From an uncultured Spirochaetaceae bacterium (GTDB lineage: Bacteria > Spirochaetota > Spirochaetia > Sphaerochaetales > Sphaerochaetaceae), in NCBI GenBank assembly GCA_944389115.1, contig CALXLE010000095.1, forward strand, positions 1 to 34,785: 34,785 nt of DNA, read 5' to 3'. Each line of letters opens with the position of its first letter. The stretch's first letter is position 1. A model generated the notes under the pieces. That model ran no database searches. It was not told where the DNA came from and saw only the letters and a list, made by a program, of their open reading frames with translations. This document shows, piece by piece, positions 23,996 through 31,955 of the stretch. Both the position numbers and the translations under genes were made by a program.

Positions 23996-24241
23996 CGACA
24001 ACTCTTCTCGTTATGATACAACTCTTCTCGTTATCTTCGTGGGTTTTGGAGACGGGAAGGGTTCATTTTTGTCTTTGGAATCGACAACTTTCTCGTTATT
24101 CTTCGTTTGATATACAACTTTCTCGTTATCATCCTTCGATTTCTGGCCGTCTTTTTGAGAGCGGCAACGACAACTTTGTCGTTATCATTTCTCAGTTTCT
24201 GCCTGCATCTTGGATGTCGTATCGACAACTTTCCCATTATC
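23996..24241 (+). repeat. Left cluster of six degenerate 19-20 bp repeats
   Basis: Copies of CGACAACTTTCTCGTTATC or close variants start at 23996, 24016, 24082, 24112, 24168 and 24223, all in the plus orientation. The first two are head to tail with a 20-bp period and carry an extra base (AACTCTTCTCG). Spacing otherwise varies (30-66 bp), so this is not a CRISPR array. No gene overlaps them. Confidence 0.85.
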
Positions 24242-24658
24242 ATTTCGGCTTTGCATGAACAGATGCTGGAGATGATTGCCTTGCTGCATGTTCGATGAAG
24301 AAAAAATTCCAGTGATCATATGGCGGTTGATTCTGTCACTGGTTGATGTCCTGTGGTTTTGAGAAGGCATCAAAATCTTTTGATTTCTTGCATTTGTCCA
24401 ATATCTTCTTCGGTAGGTATCTGAGGGGATTCTGGATTAGCTCGGCGATAACATGAATGAATATGATATTCGCCAGTCATGAGTTACTCATGCTCTTTTT
24501 GTATTCGACTGCTCCAAATCAGGAGAAATCACTATGACATCCTATAATACCGATACGGATACGAAGTCCGACAATACCTATACCATGTGAAGGAGTGAAT
24601 GGTCTCTCCTCCAGAAAAAAAAGAATCAGACAGCCCTTCTGTAACACAACCCGCAACA
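24242..24658. other. Gene-poor region with a possible decayed coding fragment
   Basis: About 420 bp with no intact gene. On the minus strand at about 24337-24470 a frame reads VIAELIQNPLRYLPKKILDK and continues with a Lys-rich tail to a stop, about 45 residues, without ATG or SD; it looks like the C-terminal remnant of a protein, family not recognised. The right end approaches the toxin-antitoxin promoter. Confidence 0.45.
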
Positions 24659-24687
24659 TTGACGATATTGCTTATATGCAATATTTT
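24659..24687 (+). promoter_or_regulatory. Toxin-antitoxin promoter with operator palindrome
   Basis: TTGACG (24659-24664), 17-bp spacer, TATTTT (24682-24687). The spacer holds a perfect inverted repeat ATATTGC-TTATAT-GCAATAT (24665-24684), which reaches into the -10. This is the layout expected for autorepression by an Xre-type antitoxin. Confidence 0.72.
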
Positions 24688-24706
24688 ATTCATAAAGAGG
24701 AATGGA

Positions 24707-25054
24707 TTGGAACACGTATTGGATTTCTACAGAAAGGAGAATGGTGAATGTCCTGTAGAGCAGTTCATCGATTCGCTGAACATGAAGCTTCAGGCAAAGG
24801 TCCTTCGTGCCATGAGCATGCTTAGAGCATATGGCAACACATTGAGGGAACCATATTCAAAGCCTCTCAGGGATGGCATCTTCGAGCTACGGACATCATT
24901 CGGTTCTGATACCGTCCGGCTGCTTTATTTCTTCTCAGATGGATGTCTCGTTGTGCTTACGAACGGTTTTGTCAAGAAGACACAGAAGACGCCGCAATGT
25001 GAAATAGAAACAGCATTGAGATACAAGGCTGACTGGATTAGGAGGAAAAAGTAA
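24707..25054 (+). CDS. RelE/HigB-type toxin (Gp49-like family)
   Basis: Predicted ribosome-dependent mRNA interferase, 115 aa with a TTG start. The sequence has the HigB/Gp49 plan: EHVLDFYRKENGECPVEQFID (about 2-22), RAMSMLRAYGNTLREPYSKPL (about 34-54), GIFELRTSFGSDTVRLLYFF (about 57-76) and VLTNGFVKKTQKTPQCEIETA (about 83-103); the Arg and Lys residues there match the usual catalytic set. TTG 24707 is chosen because AAAGAGG lies 6 nt upstream and the promoter occupies the longer open frame upstream. The antitoxin gene follows directly after the stop, in toxin-first (higBA) order. Confidence 0.85.
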   Translation: MEHVLDFYRKENGECPVEQFIDSLNMKLQAKVLRAMSMLRAYGNTLREPYSKPLRDGIFELRTSFGSDTVRLLYFFSDGCLVVLTNGFVKKTQKTPQCEIETALRYKADWIRRKK

Positions 25055-25327
25055 ATGGATGATTTCACAAAGTATCTGAACAAGAAGCTTGAAAATCCGG
25101 AATTCAGGAAGGAATGGGATTCTCTTGAAACTGAATATCAGATAATGCATGAGATGATGAAGGCACGCATCGAGGCAGGCATGACCCAGAAACAGCTCTC
25201 TGAGAAGACCGGGATAAACCAGTCGAACCTCAGCAGAATTGAAAACGGTTCTGCAAATCCGTCAGTAGCGACACTGGAAAAGATAGCCTCAGCTTTGGGG
25301 AAAAAGGTTTCAATCTCATTCATCTGA
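25055..25327 (+). CDS. HigA/Xre-type antitoxin with helix-turn-helix
   Basis: Cognate antitoxin and probable autorepressor, 90 aa. N-terminal helix (FTKYLNKKLENPEFRKEWDSL, about 4-24) of the type that wraps the toxin, then a Cro/C1 helix-turn-helix: ARIEAGMTQKQLSEKTGINQ (about 37-56) and SNLSRIENGSANPSVATLEK (about 57-76), ending ALGKKVSISFI. The ATG abuts the toxin TAA, with AGGAGG 9 nt upstream inside the toxin gene. The operator palindrome upstream is the likely target. Confidence 0.9.
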   Translation: MDDFTKYLNKKLENPEFRKEWDSLETEYQIMHEMMKARIEAGMTQKQLSEKTGINQSNLSRIENGSANPSVATLEKIASALGKKVSISFI

Positions 25328-25341
25328 TCAAACGGACATAA

Positions 25342-25370
25342 GGGCTGGCACACGACAGCCCATTCTTTTC
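25342..25370 (+). terminator. Terminator of the toxin-antitoxin operon
   Basis: A 6-bp stem GGGCTG/CAGCCC, loop GCACACGA, followed by ATTCTTTTC, 15 nt after the antitoxin stop. Confidence 0.7.
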
Positions 25371-25712
25371 ACCATTCGAACGTAAACACCAGTGCTAGTC
25401 CATGGTGGTTTACAGATTGCACCTTTTCCATATTTTGCTGCGGCAATCTTCGATAGCCTGTGCGATTCTGAAAGTCCTTCGATGTTCGAGATATCAAATT
25501 CTCCAGTGCTCGCTTGTCAAGAAGCCCCGTTTCAAGTTCTGCATGCCCATTGTGCTTTCTGTGGACTGCAAAGACCTAGGTGCTTCCGGAATCACCTTTA
25601 TCCCCGTCTGCCACCCTGTGTAAGAGTCAGTTCAAAAGGTATCGCATATGGATGCAACATAACGAGGATGTTGGTTATGTGGATTACTCCAGATCTTTCG
25701 TTCCTTTCGAAT
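25371..25712. other. Non-coding or decayed region after the toxin-antitoxin pair
   Basis: About 340 bp. Open frames exist on both strands (plus, about 25392-25754; minus, about 25380-25580) but none has a good start, SD or recognisable family, and the plus one runs into the repeat cluster. Degenerate mobile or phage DNA is possible; nothing can be named. Confidence 0.45.
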
Positions 25713-25982
25713 GGTAACGGCAAAGTTGTTTCCTTGGTATTCGGAAGGGTATAATGACACAGTTGTAAACGGATAGACGTTCAGAAAACATGGAATAACA
25801 ACTGAAGATGTCGATTCATAATTTGAAAATAGGGTAAATGGAGGGAAATCGTAACGACAAGAGTTGTCGACCAACAAATGTGGTTGAAACTCTTCTCATT
25901 AATCTCCAGCTTATTTCGTTTTTTTCAATAAGGCAGGAGAAGGGAAGGGTTCTTTTAATCTGGAATCGATAGCTCTCTTGTT
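25713..25982. repeat. Right cluster of the same degenerate repeat, both orientations
   Basis: Minus-orientation copies lie at 25713-25731, 25751-25766 and 25852-25872; plus-orientation, more diverged copies at 25885-25905 and 25964-25982. The stretch 25885-25982 also repeats the inter-copy DNA of the left cluster: GGGAAGGGTTC followed by a T-rich run and TGGAATCGA occurs in both (about 24054-24085 and 25942-25967). So a unit of roughly 90 bp is shared by both sides of the toxin-antitoxin genes. Confidence 0.75.
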
Positions 25983-26176
25983 GCCGTGAGATATAAGCGT
26001 TTGCTTAAAGAACATCACCACAGTGTTAACATTATAGTTTCCTGAGATGATGCTCTATGTATGATGAACATCGTATCTGTTAGTAGACTTTTTCATTCAG
26101 AAGTCTATCTGACGATTTTCTGCTTGAGTTTCCTCTCTCAGCTTTGGATTGGGCGTTTCGCAGATGATACTGCTGA
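25983..26176. other. AT-rich intergenic region before the c-di-AMP receptor gene
   Basis: About 190 bp with no supported gene, hairpin terminator or promoter; it marks the edge of the repeat-bearing island. Confidence 0.5.
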
Positions 26177-26506
26177 TCAGAATTTCTCCGCTCTGTCTAT
26201 ATCAACGACAAAGACAACGCCGCCGCCGACTGGGACTTCAGCCATATGAGCACCAGAAGGGCTGAAAATACGCATGTCAGCACTTGCGACAGGGGAGAGC
26301 TGCATTCTATGCCCTGCATACTTCTTCAGGATCTCTATGGCTCCATCGACCTTCTCATTGTCCGTGCCGATCAGAAGCGTTGTATTCTTCGCCTTCAGGA
26401 AGCCTCCGGTCGTTGAGAGCTTTGTTACGAAATAACCGTTCCTATTCAGCTCCTGTACGGTATCAGCCTCATCCGCGGCCTGGATTATTGAAAGTATAAG
26501 CTTCAT
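26177..26506 (-). CDS. darA: Cyclic-di-AMP receptor (DarA/PstA, PII-like)
   Basis: Trimeric PII-like cytoplasmic receptor for c-di-AMP, 109 aa. The first 40 residues (MKLILSIIQAADEADTVQEL, then NGYFVTKLSTTGGFLKAKNT) match the family's ligand-binding strand and T-loop region, followed by TTLLIGTDNEKVDGAIEILKKY (about 43-64). GGGVVFVVDIDRAEKF closes the sheet. The mid-region (RMQLSPVASADMRIFSPSG) is the variable B-loop. SD AGGAG precedes the ATG. No c-di-AMP cyclase or phosphodiesterase is nearby, so its downstream partner cannot be deduced. Confidence 0.9.
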   Translation of the reverse strand: MKLILSIIQAADEADTVQELNRNGYFVTKLSTTGGFLKAKNTTLLIGTDNEKVDGAIEILKKYAGHRMQLSPVASADMRIFSPSGAHMAEVPVGGGVVFVVDIDRAEKF

Positions 26507-26529
26507 AACTATCTCCTAAGTATTCATGG

Positions 26530-26538
26530 ATTATACCA
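26530..26538 (-). promoter_or_regulatory. Extended -10 promoter of darA
   Basis: Minus strand TGGTATAAT: consensus TATAAT with the TGn extension; no strong -35. The start point would be about 26523, giving a short leader with an SD. Confidence 0.6.
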
Positions 26539-26577
26539 TTCCGCATGCAGATAAAGCAAATGCAGATGTGCATTGTG

Positions 26578-27912
26578 CTACAAACCCATCCTTTTTTTAT
26601 GCGCAAAGTAGTAGGGAACCTCAAAAAGCAGCATTGCAATCCAGCCTGCTGCACATGCATATGCGATTGCATGGATGCCATAATGCGGAACGAGGATGAA
26701 TGTCGCGATTACCCTTATCGATGTCTGGATGAAGGTGCAGAGAAGCGTAATCTTCATCATGCCCATTCCCCGGAAGAATCCCTGTATGCCGTTTGTCATC
26801 GCAGGCAAGATATAGAAGAAGGCCATTGTCGAAAGGTACTGATGTCCTTGGAATATGACCTCTTCTGCGCCTTCCCCGCTTACGAAGAGAGACATTATTG
26901 GTTTATTGAGAAACGAGACTGCGGTAAAGATCAGCAGGAAGTAGACCGCCTCTGTTATAAGGCCTTTGATGAATCCGTTCACTATCCTGTCCTTCTTTCC
27001 TGCACCGCGGTTCTGGGCTGTGAATGTTGTGATGCTGTGCCCGATGCTCTGCTCTGGTGTGAATGCGAAATCATCGACGCGGGTGACGGCATTGTAAGCG
27101 GCAATGACACTGACGCCGAGTGTATTTACAGAGCTCTGTATAAGCAGTTTCCCGATAGGCTGGCATGCCTGCTGCAGAGCCGTCACCGAACCATACTGCA
27201 TCGTCAGTTTCAGCAATCCCTTGTCTATTGCGATATCCCTTACGGTAAGGGACAGAAGGGGAATCTTCCTCTCTATGTAGACCGCTGTAAGGAGTGCCGA
27301 TACAGCCTGTGCCACAACTGTCGTGATTGCTGAGCATGTTATTCCGAACCCCATATATCCAATCAGGAAGAGATCGAGGGCACAGTTCACGACCGATGAG
27401 AATGCGAGGAAGTAGAGCGGAGTCTTTGAATCACCTACGCTCTTCAGAGCAGCTGAGAGAGCATTGTAGATATATGTGAAAGGTGTCCCGATGAAGATGA
27501 TCCGCAGATAGATTGCAGTTATCCCAAGCACCTCTTCCGGAACATTGAGAACTTTCAGCAGAGGATACGTTATGGCAATCCCGAGAAGCGCGGCTATTAT
27601 GGAAAAGCCTATTCCTGCTGTAAGCATCGTAGACAGCTCTCTCTTCAGCTTTCCATGATCCTTTGCCCCGAAGAATCCAGACATCAGAACACCGGATCCT
27701 ATGCATATTCCGGATATTCCGAGGATAAGTATATTCACGACAGGACCTGCCATTCCTGTTGCCGCCAGAGCTTCCGATCCGATAAATCGTCCTGCGATCA
27801 TTGAATCGACTGCGTTGTACGTCAGCTGGAAAAGATTTCCCAGAACCAAAGGTATCGCATACGCTATCAGGTGCCTGAAGGTACCTCCTGTCGTCATATC
27901 CACTGCAGCCAT
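26578..27912 (-). CDS. MATE-family efflux transporter
   Basis: Cation-coupled multidrug/toxin exporter of the inner membrane, 444 aa, with 12 predicted helices. The N-terminal lobe opens with FRHLIAYAIPLVLGNLFQLTYNAVDSMIAGRFIG in part (about 12-45), the usual MATE start; QPIGKLLIQSSVNTLG and NAVTRVDDFAFTPEQSIGHS (about 270-289) open the second lobe, and IQGFFRGMGMMKITLL lies near 380-395. Substrate unknown. No SD; TACAAT ends 6 nt before the ATG, so the transcript is likely leaderless. The promoter overlaps that of the divergent glutamine synthetase gene. Confidence 0.94.
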   Translation of the reverse strand: MAAVDMTTGGTFRHLIAYAIPLVLGNLFQLTYNAVDSMIAGRFIGSEALAATGMAGPVVNILILGISGICIGSGVLMSGFFGAKDHGKLKRELSTMLTAGIGFSIIAALLGIAITYPLLKVLNVPEEVLGITAIYLRIIFIGTPFTYIYNALSAALKSVGDSKTPLYFLAFSSVVNCALDLFLIGYMGFGITCSAITTVVAQAVSALLTAVYIERKIPLLSLTVRDIAIDKGLLKLTMQYGSVTALQQACQPIGKLLIQSSVNTLGVSVIAAYNAVTRVDDFAFTPEQSIGHSITTFTAQNRGAGKKDRIVNGFIKGLITEAVYFLLIFTAVSFLNKPIMSLFVSGEGAEEVIFQGHQYLSTMAFFYILPAMTNGIQGFFRGMGMMKITLLCTFIQTSIRVIATFILVPHYGIHAIAYACAAGWIAMLLFEVPYYFAHKKRMGL

Positions 27913-27918
27913 GGCCGC

Positions 27919-27973
27919 ATTGTATCATTATGGTCATTTCTTGTTGACTATCCTGCCTTAAATTCTGTAAAAG
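27919..27973. promoter_or_regulatory. Divergent promoters of MATE gene and glnN sharing the -35 segment
   Basis: Minus strand: TCAACA (27942-27947), 17 bp, TACAAT (27919-27924), 6 nt to the MATE ATG. Plus strand: TTGACT (27944-27949), 18 bp, TAAAAG (27968-27973). The two -35 hexamers overlap by 4 bp, so the promoters probably compete. The plus -10 is weak. Confidence 0.58.
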
Positions 27974-28000
27974 CAAATGTATCGGAGTGGAGGATTTCAG

Positions 28001-30088
28001 ATGGAGACTGCGGCGGATTTTTTCGGCTCACTTGTTTTCAATGATGAGGTTATGAGGAAGATGCTTTCCAAGGATGTCTACAAGGCGCTCAGGCGTACTG
28101 TGGATGAAGGAAAGGATCTTGATCTCAATGTGGCCAATTCTGTTGCCAATGCGATGAAGAACTGGGCTGTTGAGAAGGGGTGCACGCACTATACGCACTG
28201 GTTCCAGCCCATGACCAGCATCACAGCCGAGAAGCATGAAGCATTCATATCTCCGCAGGAGGGAGGAAAGGCCCTTCTTGAGTTCTCCGGCAAGGAACTC
28301 ATAAAGGGTGAGCCTGACGCATCTTCATTCCCGTCTGGTGGAATAAGGGCAACATTCGAAGCGAGAGGATATACCGCATGGGATCCCACGAGCTATGCCT
28401 TCATCAAGGACAATACACTATGCATACCTACCGCTTTCTGTTCTTACTCCGGCGAAGTACTTGATAAGAAGACTCCTCTGCTCAGGAGCATGGAAGCGCT
28501 CTCTGCTGAGGCAGTGAAGATACTCCGGCTTTTCGGCAAGGATGTGAAGCGCGTGATTACGACTGTAGGTCCTGAGCAGGAGTACTTTCTCATTGACAAG
28601 AAGGACTATGTCAGGCGCAAGGATCTGATATATACAGGCAGAACGCTTTTAGGCGCCCGAGCTCCTAAGGGCCAGGAGATGGAGGATCATTATTTCGGGG
28701 CTCTTAAGACAAGAGTCTCTGAGTATATGCAGGATCTGGACAATGAGCTCTGGAAACTCGGAATCTATGCAAAGACCTCGCACAATGAGGTTGCACCATG
28801 CCAGCATGAGCTTGCCCCTATATTCACCACAGCAAATATAGCTGTTGATAACAATCAAGTGACGATGGAGTTCATGAAGAAGATTGCAGAGCGCCATGGT
28901 TTTGCCTGTCTTCTTCACGAGAAGCCTTTTGCAGGGGTCAATGGCTCTGGAAAGCACAATAACTGGTCCATGTCCACCGATTCCGGCAGAAATCTATTCG
29001 ATGCAGGAGACAATCCCCGTGATAATGCACAGTTCCTTCTCTTCCTGGTTGCTGTCATAAAGGCTGTCGATGAGTATCAGGATCTTCTCAGAGTATCTGT
29101 TGCATCTGCAGGCAATGATCATAGGCTTGGTGCCAATGAGGCTCCTCCTGCAATAGTCTCGATGTTCCTCGGAGATGAGCTTACTGAGATTCTCGAGTCC
29201 ATAGCCGAGGGCAGGAAGTCCGAGGGCAAGGCCAGGGAACAGCTTAGGCTTGGAGTGCATGTCCTTCCCGCTTTCCCGAAGGATACAACCGATAGGAACA
29301 GGACAAGTCCGCTGGCATTTACGGGAAATAAGTTTGAGTTCAGAATGCTTGGGTCCTCTTTCTCCGTATCTGAGCCAAATGTCGTCATGAATACTATTGT
29401 GGCGAAGGCGCTAAGGGAGTTCTACGATGTTCTTTCCAAGGCAAAGGACCTGGATAAAGCTATTGAGGATCTCGTACATGATACATACATAAACCACAGG
29501 CGCATTGTCTACAATGGCAATAACTACTCGTCAGAGTGGGTGGAAGAGGCTGCAAAGCGTGGGCTGATGAACCTCCCATCCTCTCCTGATGCCTATGATA
29601 CCTTCATGGCGCCGAAGAATATCGCGCTGTTCGAGGAGTTCGGAATCTACAACTCTGTTGAGATGCATTCGCGCTATGAGATTCTGCATGAGGAGTATTC
29701 GAAGACGATACATATCGAGGCTCTGACGCTTATCGATATGATAAACCGCCAGGTGCTTCCTGCTGTCATGGAATTCTCATCAGAGCTTGCTGCTGGAATA
29801 GTAAATAAGAAAGCAGCGCTTCCTGGGATGAATGTCGAGGCAGAGGAGGAAAGGCTTGCGGAGATTGAAGGGCTTGTATCAAAGCTCTATGCCGCGAACA
29901 ATGAACTTGATAAAGCTGTGAAAATATCATCGGATTATGAAGGTTCATCGCTTTCCCATTATTCTAGGTCATCAATCATACCGGCGATGGAGGAGGTCAG
30001 GAAGCATGCAGATCAGCTTGAGCTTATCGTAGGGCAGAAGCATTGGCCATATCCTACGTATGGAGAGATGCTGTTCTACATCGACTGA
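28001..30088 (+). CDS. glnN: Glutamine synthetase type III
   Basis: ATP-dependent amidation of glutamate, the main ammonia-assimilation step; dodecamer of about 75-kDa subunits. The 695-aa length and motifs are [25 protein letters not shown] (about 62-81), [20 protein letters not shown] (about 109-128), [14 protein letters not shown] (about 191-204), [15 protein letters not shown] (about 260-274), [18 protein letters not shown] (about 307-324) and [23 protein letters not shown] 28001 is chosen because GGAGG lies 7 nt upstream; an ATG eight codons earlier would cover the SD. It forms a single-gene unit between the divergent promoter and a two-way terminator. Confidence 0.97.
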   Translation: METAADFFGSLVFNDEVMRKMLSKDVYKALRRTVDEGKDLDLNVANSVANAMKNWAVEKGCTHYTHWFQPMTSITAEKHEAFISPQEGGKALLEFSGKELIKGEPDASSFPSGGIRATFEARGYTAWDPTSYAFIKDNTLCIPTAFCSYSGEVLDKKTPLLRSMEALSAEAVKILRLFGKDVKRVITTVGPEQEYFLIDKKDYVRRKDLIYTGRTLLGARAPKGQEMEDHYFGALKTRVSEYMQDLDNELWKLGIYAKTSHNEVAPCQHELAPIFTTANIAVDNNQVTMEFMKKIAERHGFACLLHEKPFAGVNGSGKHNNWSMSTDSGRNLFDAGDNPRDNAQFLLFLVAVIKAVDEYQDLLRVSVASAGNDHRLGANEAPPAIVSMFLGDELTEILESIAEGRKSEGKAREQLRLGVHVLPAFPKDTTDRNRTSPLAFTGNKFEFRMLGSSFSVSEPNVVMNTIVAKALREFYDVLSKAKDLDKAIEDLVHDTYINHRRIVYNGNNYSSEWVEEAAKRGLMNLPSSPDAYDTFMAPKNIALFEEFGIYNSVEMHSRYEILHEEYSKTIHIEALTLIDMINRQVLPAVMEFSSELAAGIVNKKAALPGMNVEAEEERLAEIEGLVSKLYAANNELDKAVKISSDYEGSSLSHYSRSSIIPAMEEVRKHADQLELIVGQKHWPYPTYGEMLFYID

Positions 30089-30095
30089 TATATGG

Positions 30096-30122
30096 AAAAA
30101 GCCCGCCATCATCCGGCGGGCT
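30096..30122. terminator. Bidirectional terminator between glnN and rubredoxin
   Basis: An 8-bp stem AGCCCGCC/GGCGGGCT with a 7-nt loop. On the minus strand it is followed by TTTTTCC (strong for the rubredoxin gene); on the plus strand by CATTTATA (weaker for glnN). Confidence 0.85.
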
Positions 30123-30142
30123 CATTTATAAGAGCGTCTGGC

Positions 30143-30301
30143 TCAGTCCTCCTTGGCGAACTCATCCTTTCCAGCTCCGCAGAGCGGACATACCCAGTCT
30201 GCAGGTACATCTTCCCATTTTGTTCCTGGAGCGATTCCATTGTCCGGATCTCCAGCTTCTTCATCGTATACATAGCCGCAGAGATTGCAGATATACTTCA
30301 T
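30143..30301 (-). CDS. Rubredoxin
   Basis: Small one-iron electron carrier, 52 aa, typical of anaerobes, often serving rubrerythrin or superoxide reductase. The sequence starts [18 protein letters not shown] and has the second knuckle [13 protein letters not shown]; the four iron ligands are Cys5, Cys8, Cys38 and Cys41. All conserved aromatics (Y4, Y10, W29, W36) are present. GGAGG lies 6 nt ahead of the ATG. It has its own promoter with a Fur/PerR-like box and shares a terminator with glnN. No redox partner is adjacent. Confidence 0.96.
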   Translation of the reverse strand: MKYICNLCGYVYDEEAGDPDNGIAPGTKWEDVPADWVCPLCGAGKDEFAKED

Positions 30302-30312
30302 TTCAAGCCTCC

Positions 30313-30363
30313 ATTATCGATAATCGTTATCAATAAGATAAGATATGATCTGTCAGAAGTCAA
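30313..30363 (-). promoter_or_regulatory. Rubredoxin promoter with Fur/PerR-like box
   Basis: Minus strand: TTGACT (30358-30363), 17 bp, TATCTT (30335-30340). At 30313-30332, over the start point, lie ATTATCGATAAT (perfect 12-bp palindrome) and the overlapping CGATAATCGTTATCA, which fits the 7-1-7 Fur/PerR pattern TGATAAT-N-ATTATCA with two changes. Iron or peroxide control is inferred. Confidence 0.6.
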
Positions 30364-30368
30364 TAGAC

Positions 30369-30397
30369 TTGCTAAAAGCCAGCCCTGCCCTGACAAT
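30369..30397 (+). promoter_or_regulatory. Candidate promoter of the sodium/solute symporter gene
   Basis: TTGCTA (30369-30374), 17-bp spacer, GACAAT (30392-30397), followed by a GAAGGAG SD. Confidence 0.42.
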
Positions 30398-30425
30398 ATG
30401 AAAAGTCTGAGAGAAGGAGAATAAT

Positions 30426-31898
30426 ATGGGATTTGACATCAACACCGGTGCCCTTATCATCGTCATCGGTTATCTGATCGGAATGCTCCTCATTGGCTTT
30501 GTTGTTGGCCGTATAAAGATCAAGACAAGCCGCGATTATATGATTGCAGGAAGGAGAATGGGCCTTTTCATGGTTGCTTTCTCGCTTTCTGCGAACAATA
30601 TCGGAGGCGGATCCACGACCGGGCTTGCCGATAAGGCTTTCGGTAGCTGGGGTATGAGCGCTATCTGGTATGTCCTTGCAGCATCAGTCGCTATGATTCC
30701 CCTTGCTTATTTCGCACCTAAAATCAGGAAGACGATGGCTATTACGATTCCTGAGGTTGTCGGCAGACGTTTTGGGAAAGGGAGCTCGATATTCTCTGCA
30801 GTACTCAACATAGCAGCGCTATTCTGTCTTACGTCAAGCCAGGTTGCTGCGTCGGGCTCTGTTGTTGCGACTCTGACTGGAATACCTATGAATGTCTGTC
30901 TTGTTATCGCAGGTGTTGTAATCATCCTTTATACAACACTTGGAGGAATGATTGCTGACCAGATCTCAGACCTCGTCCAGTTCATAATCATTCTGTTCGG
31001 GCTTGCGATTGCAACTCCGATTGTTCTCCATGAATGCGGAGGATGGTCTGCGATAGCAGCAAAGCTTCCAGGCGAGCAGCTTGATCCCACAAAGATAGGC
31101 TGGGTTGTCATCATCGGATACATCTTCAATTACTTCTGCACATTCCTTTCAGGTCCGGAGATGATCAGCCGCTTCGAGAGCGCAAAGGATGAGAAGACCG
31201 CTATGAGAGCATCGATCTTCTCTGCTGTGCTCATGGCAGCTATGGCAGTATTCCCGACTCTGCTCGGTCTTGCAGCACTTGCCCTCAAGGATCAGATTCC
31301 TGGAATCACCGGCGGAACTGCGATGATGGCTGTCACGGAAGCATATGCTCCTACGGTTGTCACAGGTATAATCGCCGCGGCTATAATCTCAGCAACGATG
31401 TCCAGCGCTGATTCGAACCTGCTCTGCATGTCAACCATGTTCATGAATGATATCCTCGTCCACTATAGCGAGAGGGGAAGGAACTTCACCGATAAAGAGA
31501 CAATCTTCTGGACAAGGTTCTGCAATGTCGTATTCTGTGCTGTCGCAATGCTTATCTCCCTGTTCGGGATTAATATCGTTACGATGAACACATTCGCGTT
31601 CGCTATCAGGTGTGCTGGTCCTTTTGCCGCCTATGGACTAGGCATGGTCGTTCCACGCGCTACCAGGCATTCGGGAAGTATATCCATAATAACAGGTACC
31701 GTCGGCGTAATATTCTGGCAGCTTCTCTCCGGTGGTGATTTCTACCTCGGTATCCTGCCTGTTGTATTCGGCTGTGCTGTCGGTACAATCACATTCTTCC
31801 TCGTGAATATCATTGAATGGAAGATGGGCGTGGAGCCAGCTCCATCCGCATTCCTTTCAAAGGAAGAGGAAGAGGAGCTTATCAGGGAAGGAAAGTAA
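30426..31898 (+). CDS. Sodium:solute symporter (SSS family)
   Basis: Sodium-coupled uptake carrier with the LeuT fold, 490 aa and about 13 helices. Family marks: SRDYMIAGRRMGLFMVAFSLSANNIGGGS in part (about 35-63), TTLGGMIADQISDLVQFIIILFG in part (about 169-190), and AAAIISATMSSADSNLLCMSTMFMNDI in part (about 317-343), the SSS signature carrying Na-site Ser residues. The substrate (proline, pantothenate, sugar or other) cannot be told. SD GAAGGAG precedes the ATG. Single gene, divergent from rubredoxin, with a terminator. Confidence 0.93.
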   Translation: MGFDINTGALIIVIGYLIGMLLIGFVVGRIKIKTSRDYMIAGRRMGLFMVAFSLSANNIGGGSTTGLADKAFGSWGMSAIWYVLAASVAMIPLAYFAPKIRKTMAITIPEVVGRRFGKGSSIFSAVLNIAALFCLTSSQVAASGSVVATLTGIPMNVCLVIAGVVIILYTTLGGMIADQISDLVQFIIILFGLAIATPIVLHECGGWSAIAAKLPGEQLDPTKIGWVVIIGYIFNYFCTFLSGPEMISRFESAKDEKTAMRASIFSAVLMAAMAVFPTLLGLAALALKDQIPGITGGTAMMAVTEAYAPTVVTGIIAAAIISATMSSADSNLLCMSTMFMNDILVHYSERGRNFTDKETIFWTRFCNVVFCAVAMLISLFGINIVTMNTFAFAIRCAGPFAAYGLGMVVPRATRHSGSISIITGTVGVIFWQLLSGGDFYLGILPVVFGCAVGTITFFLVNIIEWKMGVEPAPSAFLSKEEEEELIREGK

Positions 31899-31920
31899 TA
31901 CTTCACTCCATGTCATTAAT

Positions 31921-31953
31921 ATACCCCGGAGTCGCATCCGGGGTATTGTTTTG
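31921..31953 (+). terminator. Rho-independent terminator of the symporter gene
   Basis: A 9-bp stem ATACCCCGG/CCGGGGTAT, 8-nt loop, followed by TGTTTTG; it lies between convergent genes. Confidence 0.87.
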
Positions 31954-31955
31954 TC

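Noticed and set aside
23996..24241. CRISPR array
   Set aside because: Repeats are degenerate and spacing varies from none to about 47 bp; some spacers are absent and no cas genes are present.
24599..24706. Longer N-terminus of the toxin from an ATG at 24599
   Set aside because: This segment contains the promoter and operator palindrome, and toxin homologues begin near the TTG at 24707.
25392..25754. 120-codon plus-strand frame after the antitoxin
   Set aside because: No SD or known family, and its end translates the intergenic repeat; probably chance.
23894..25982. Integration site made by duplication of the tRNA-Ala 3' end
   Set aside because: I looked for a second copy of the T-arm and acceptor sequence downstream to 26176 and found none, and there is no integrase.
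26545..27333. 262-codon plus-strand frame
   Set aside because: Antisense to the MATE gene, Cys-rich and without family; a shadow.
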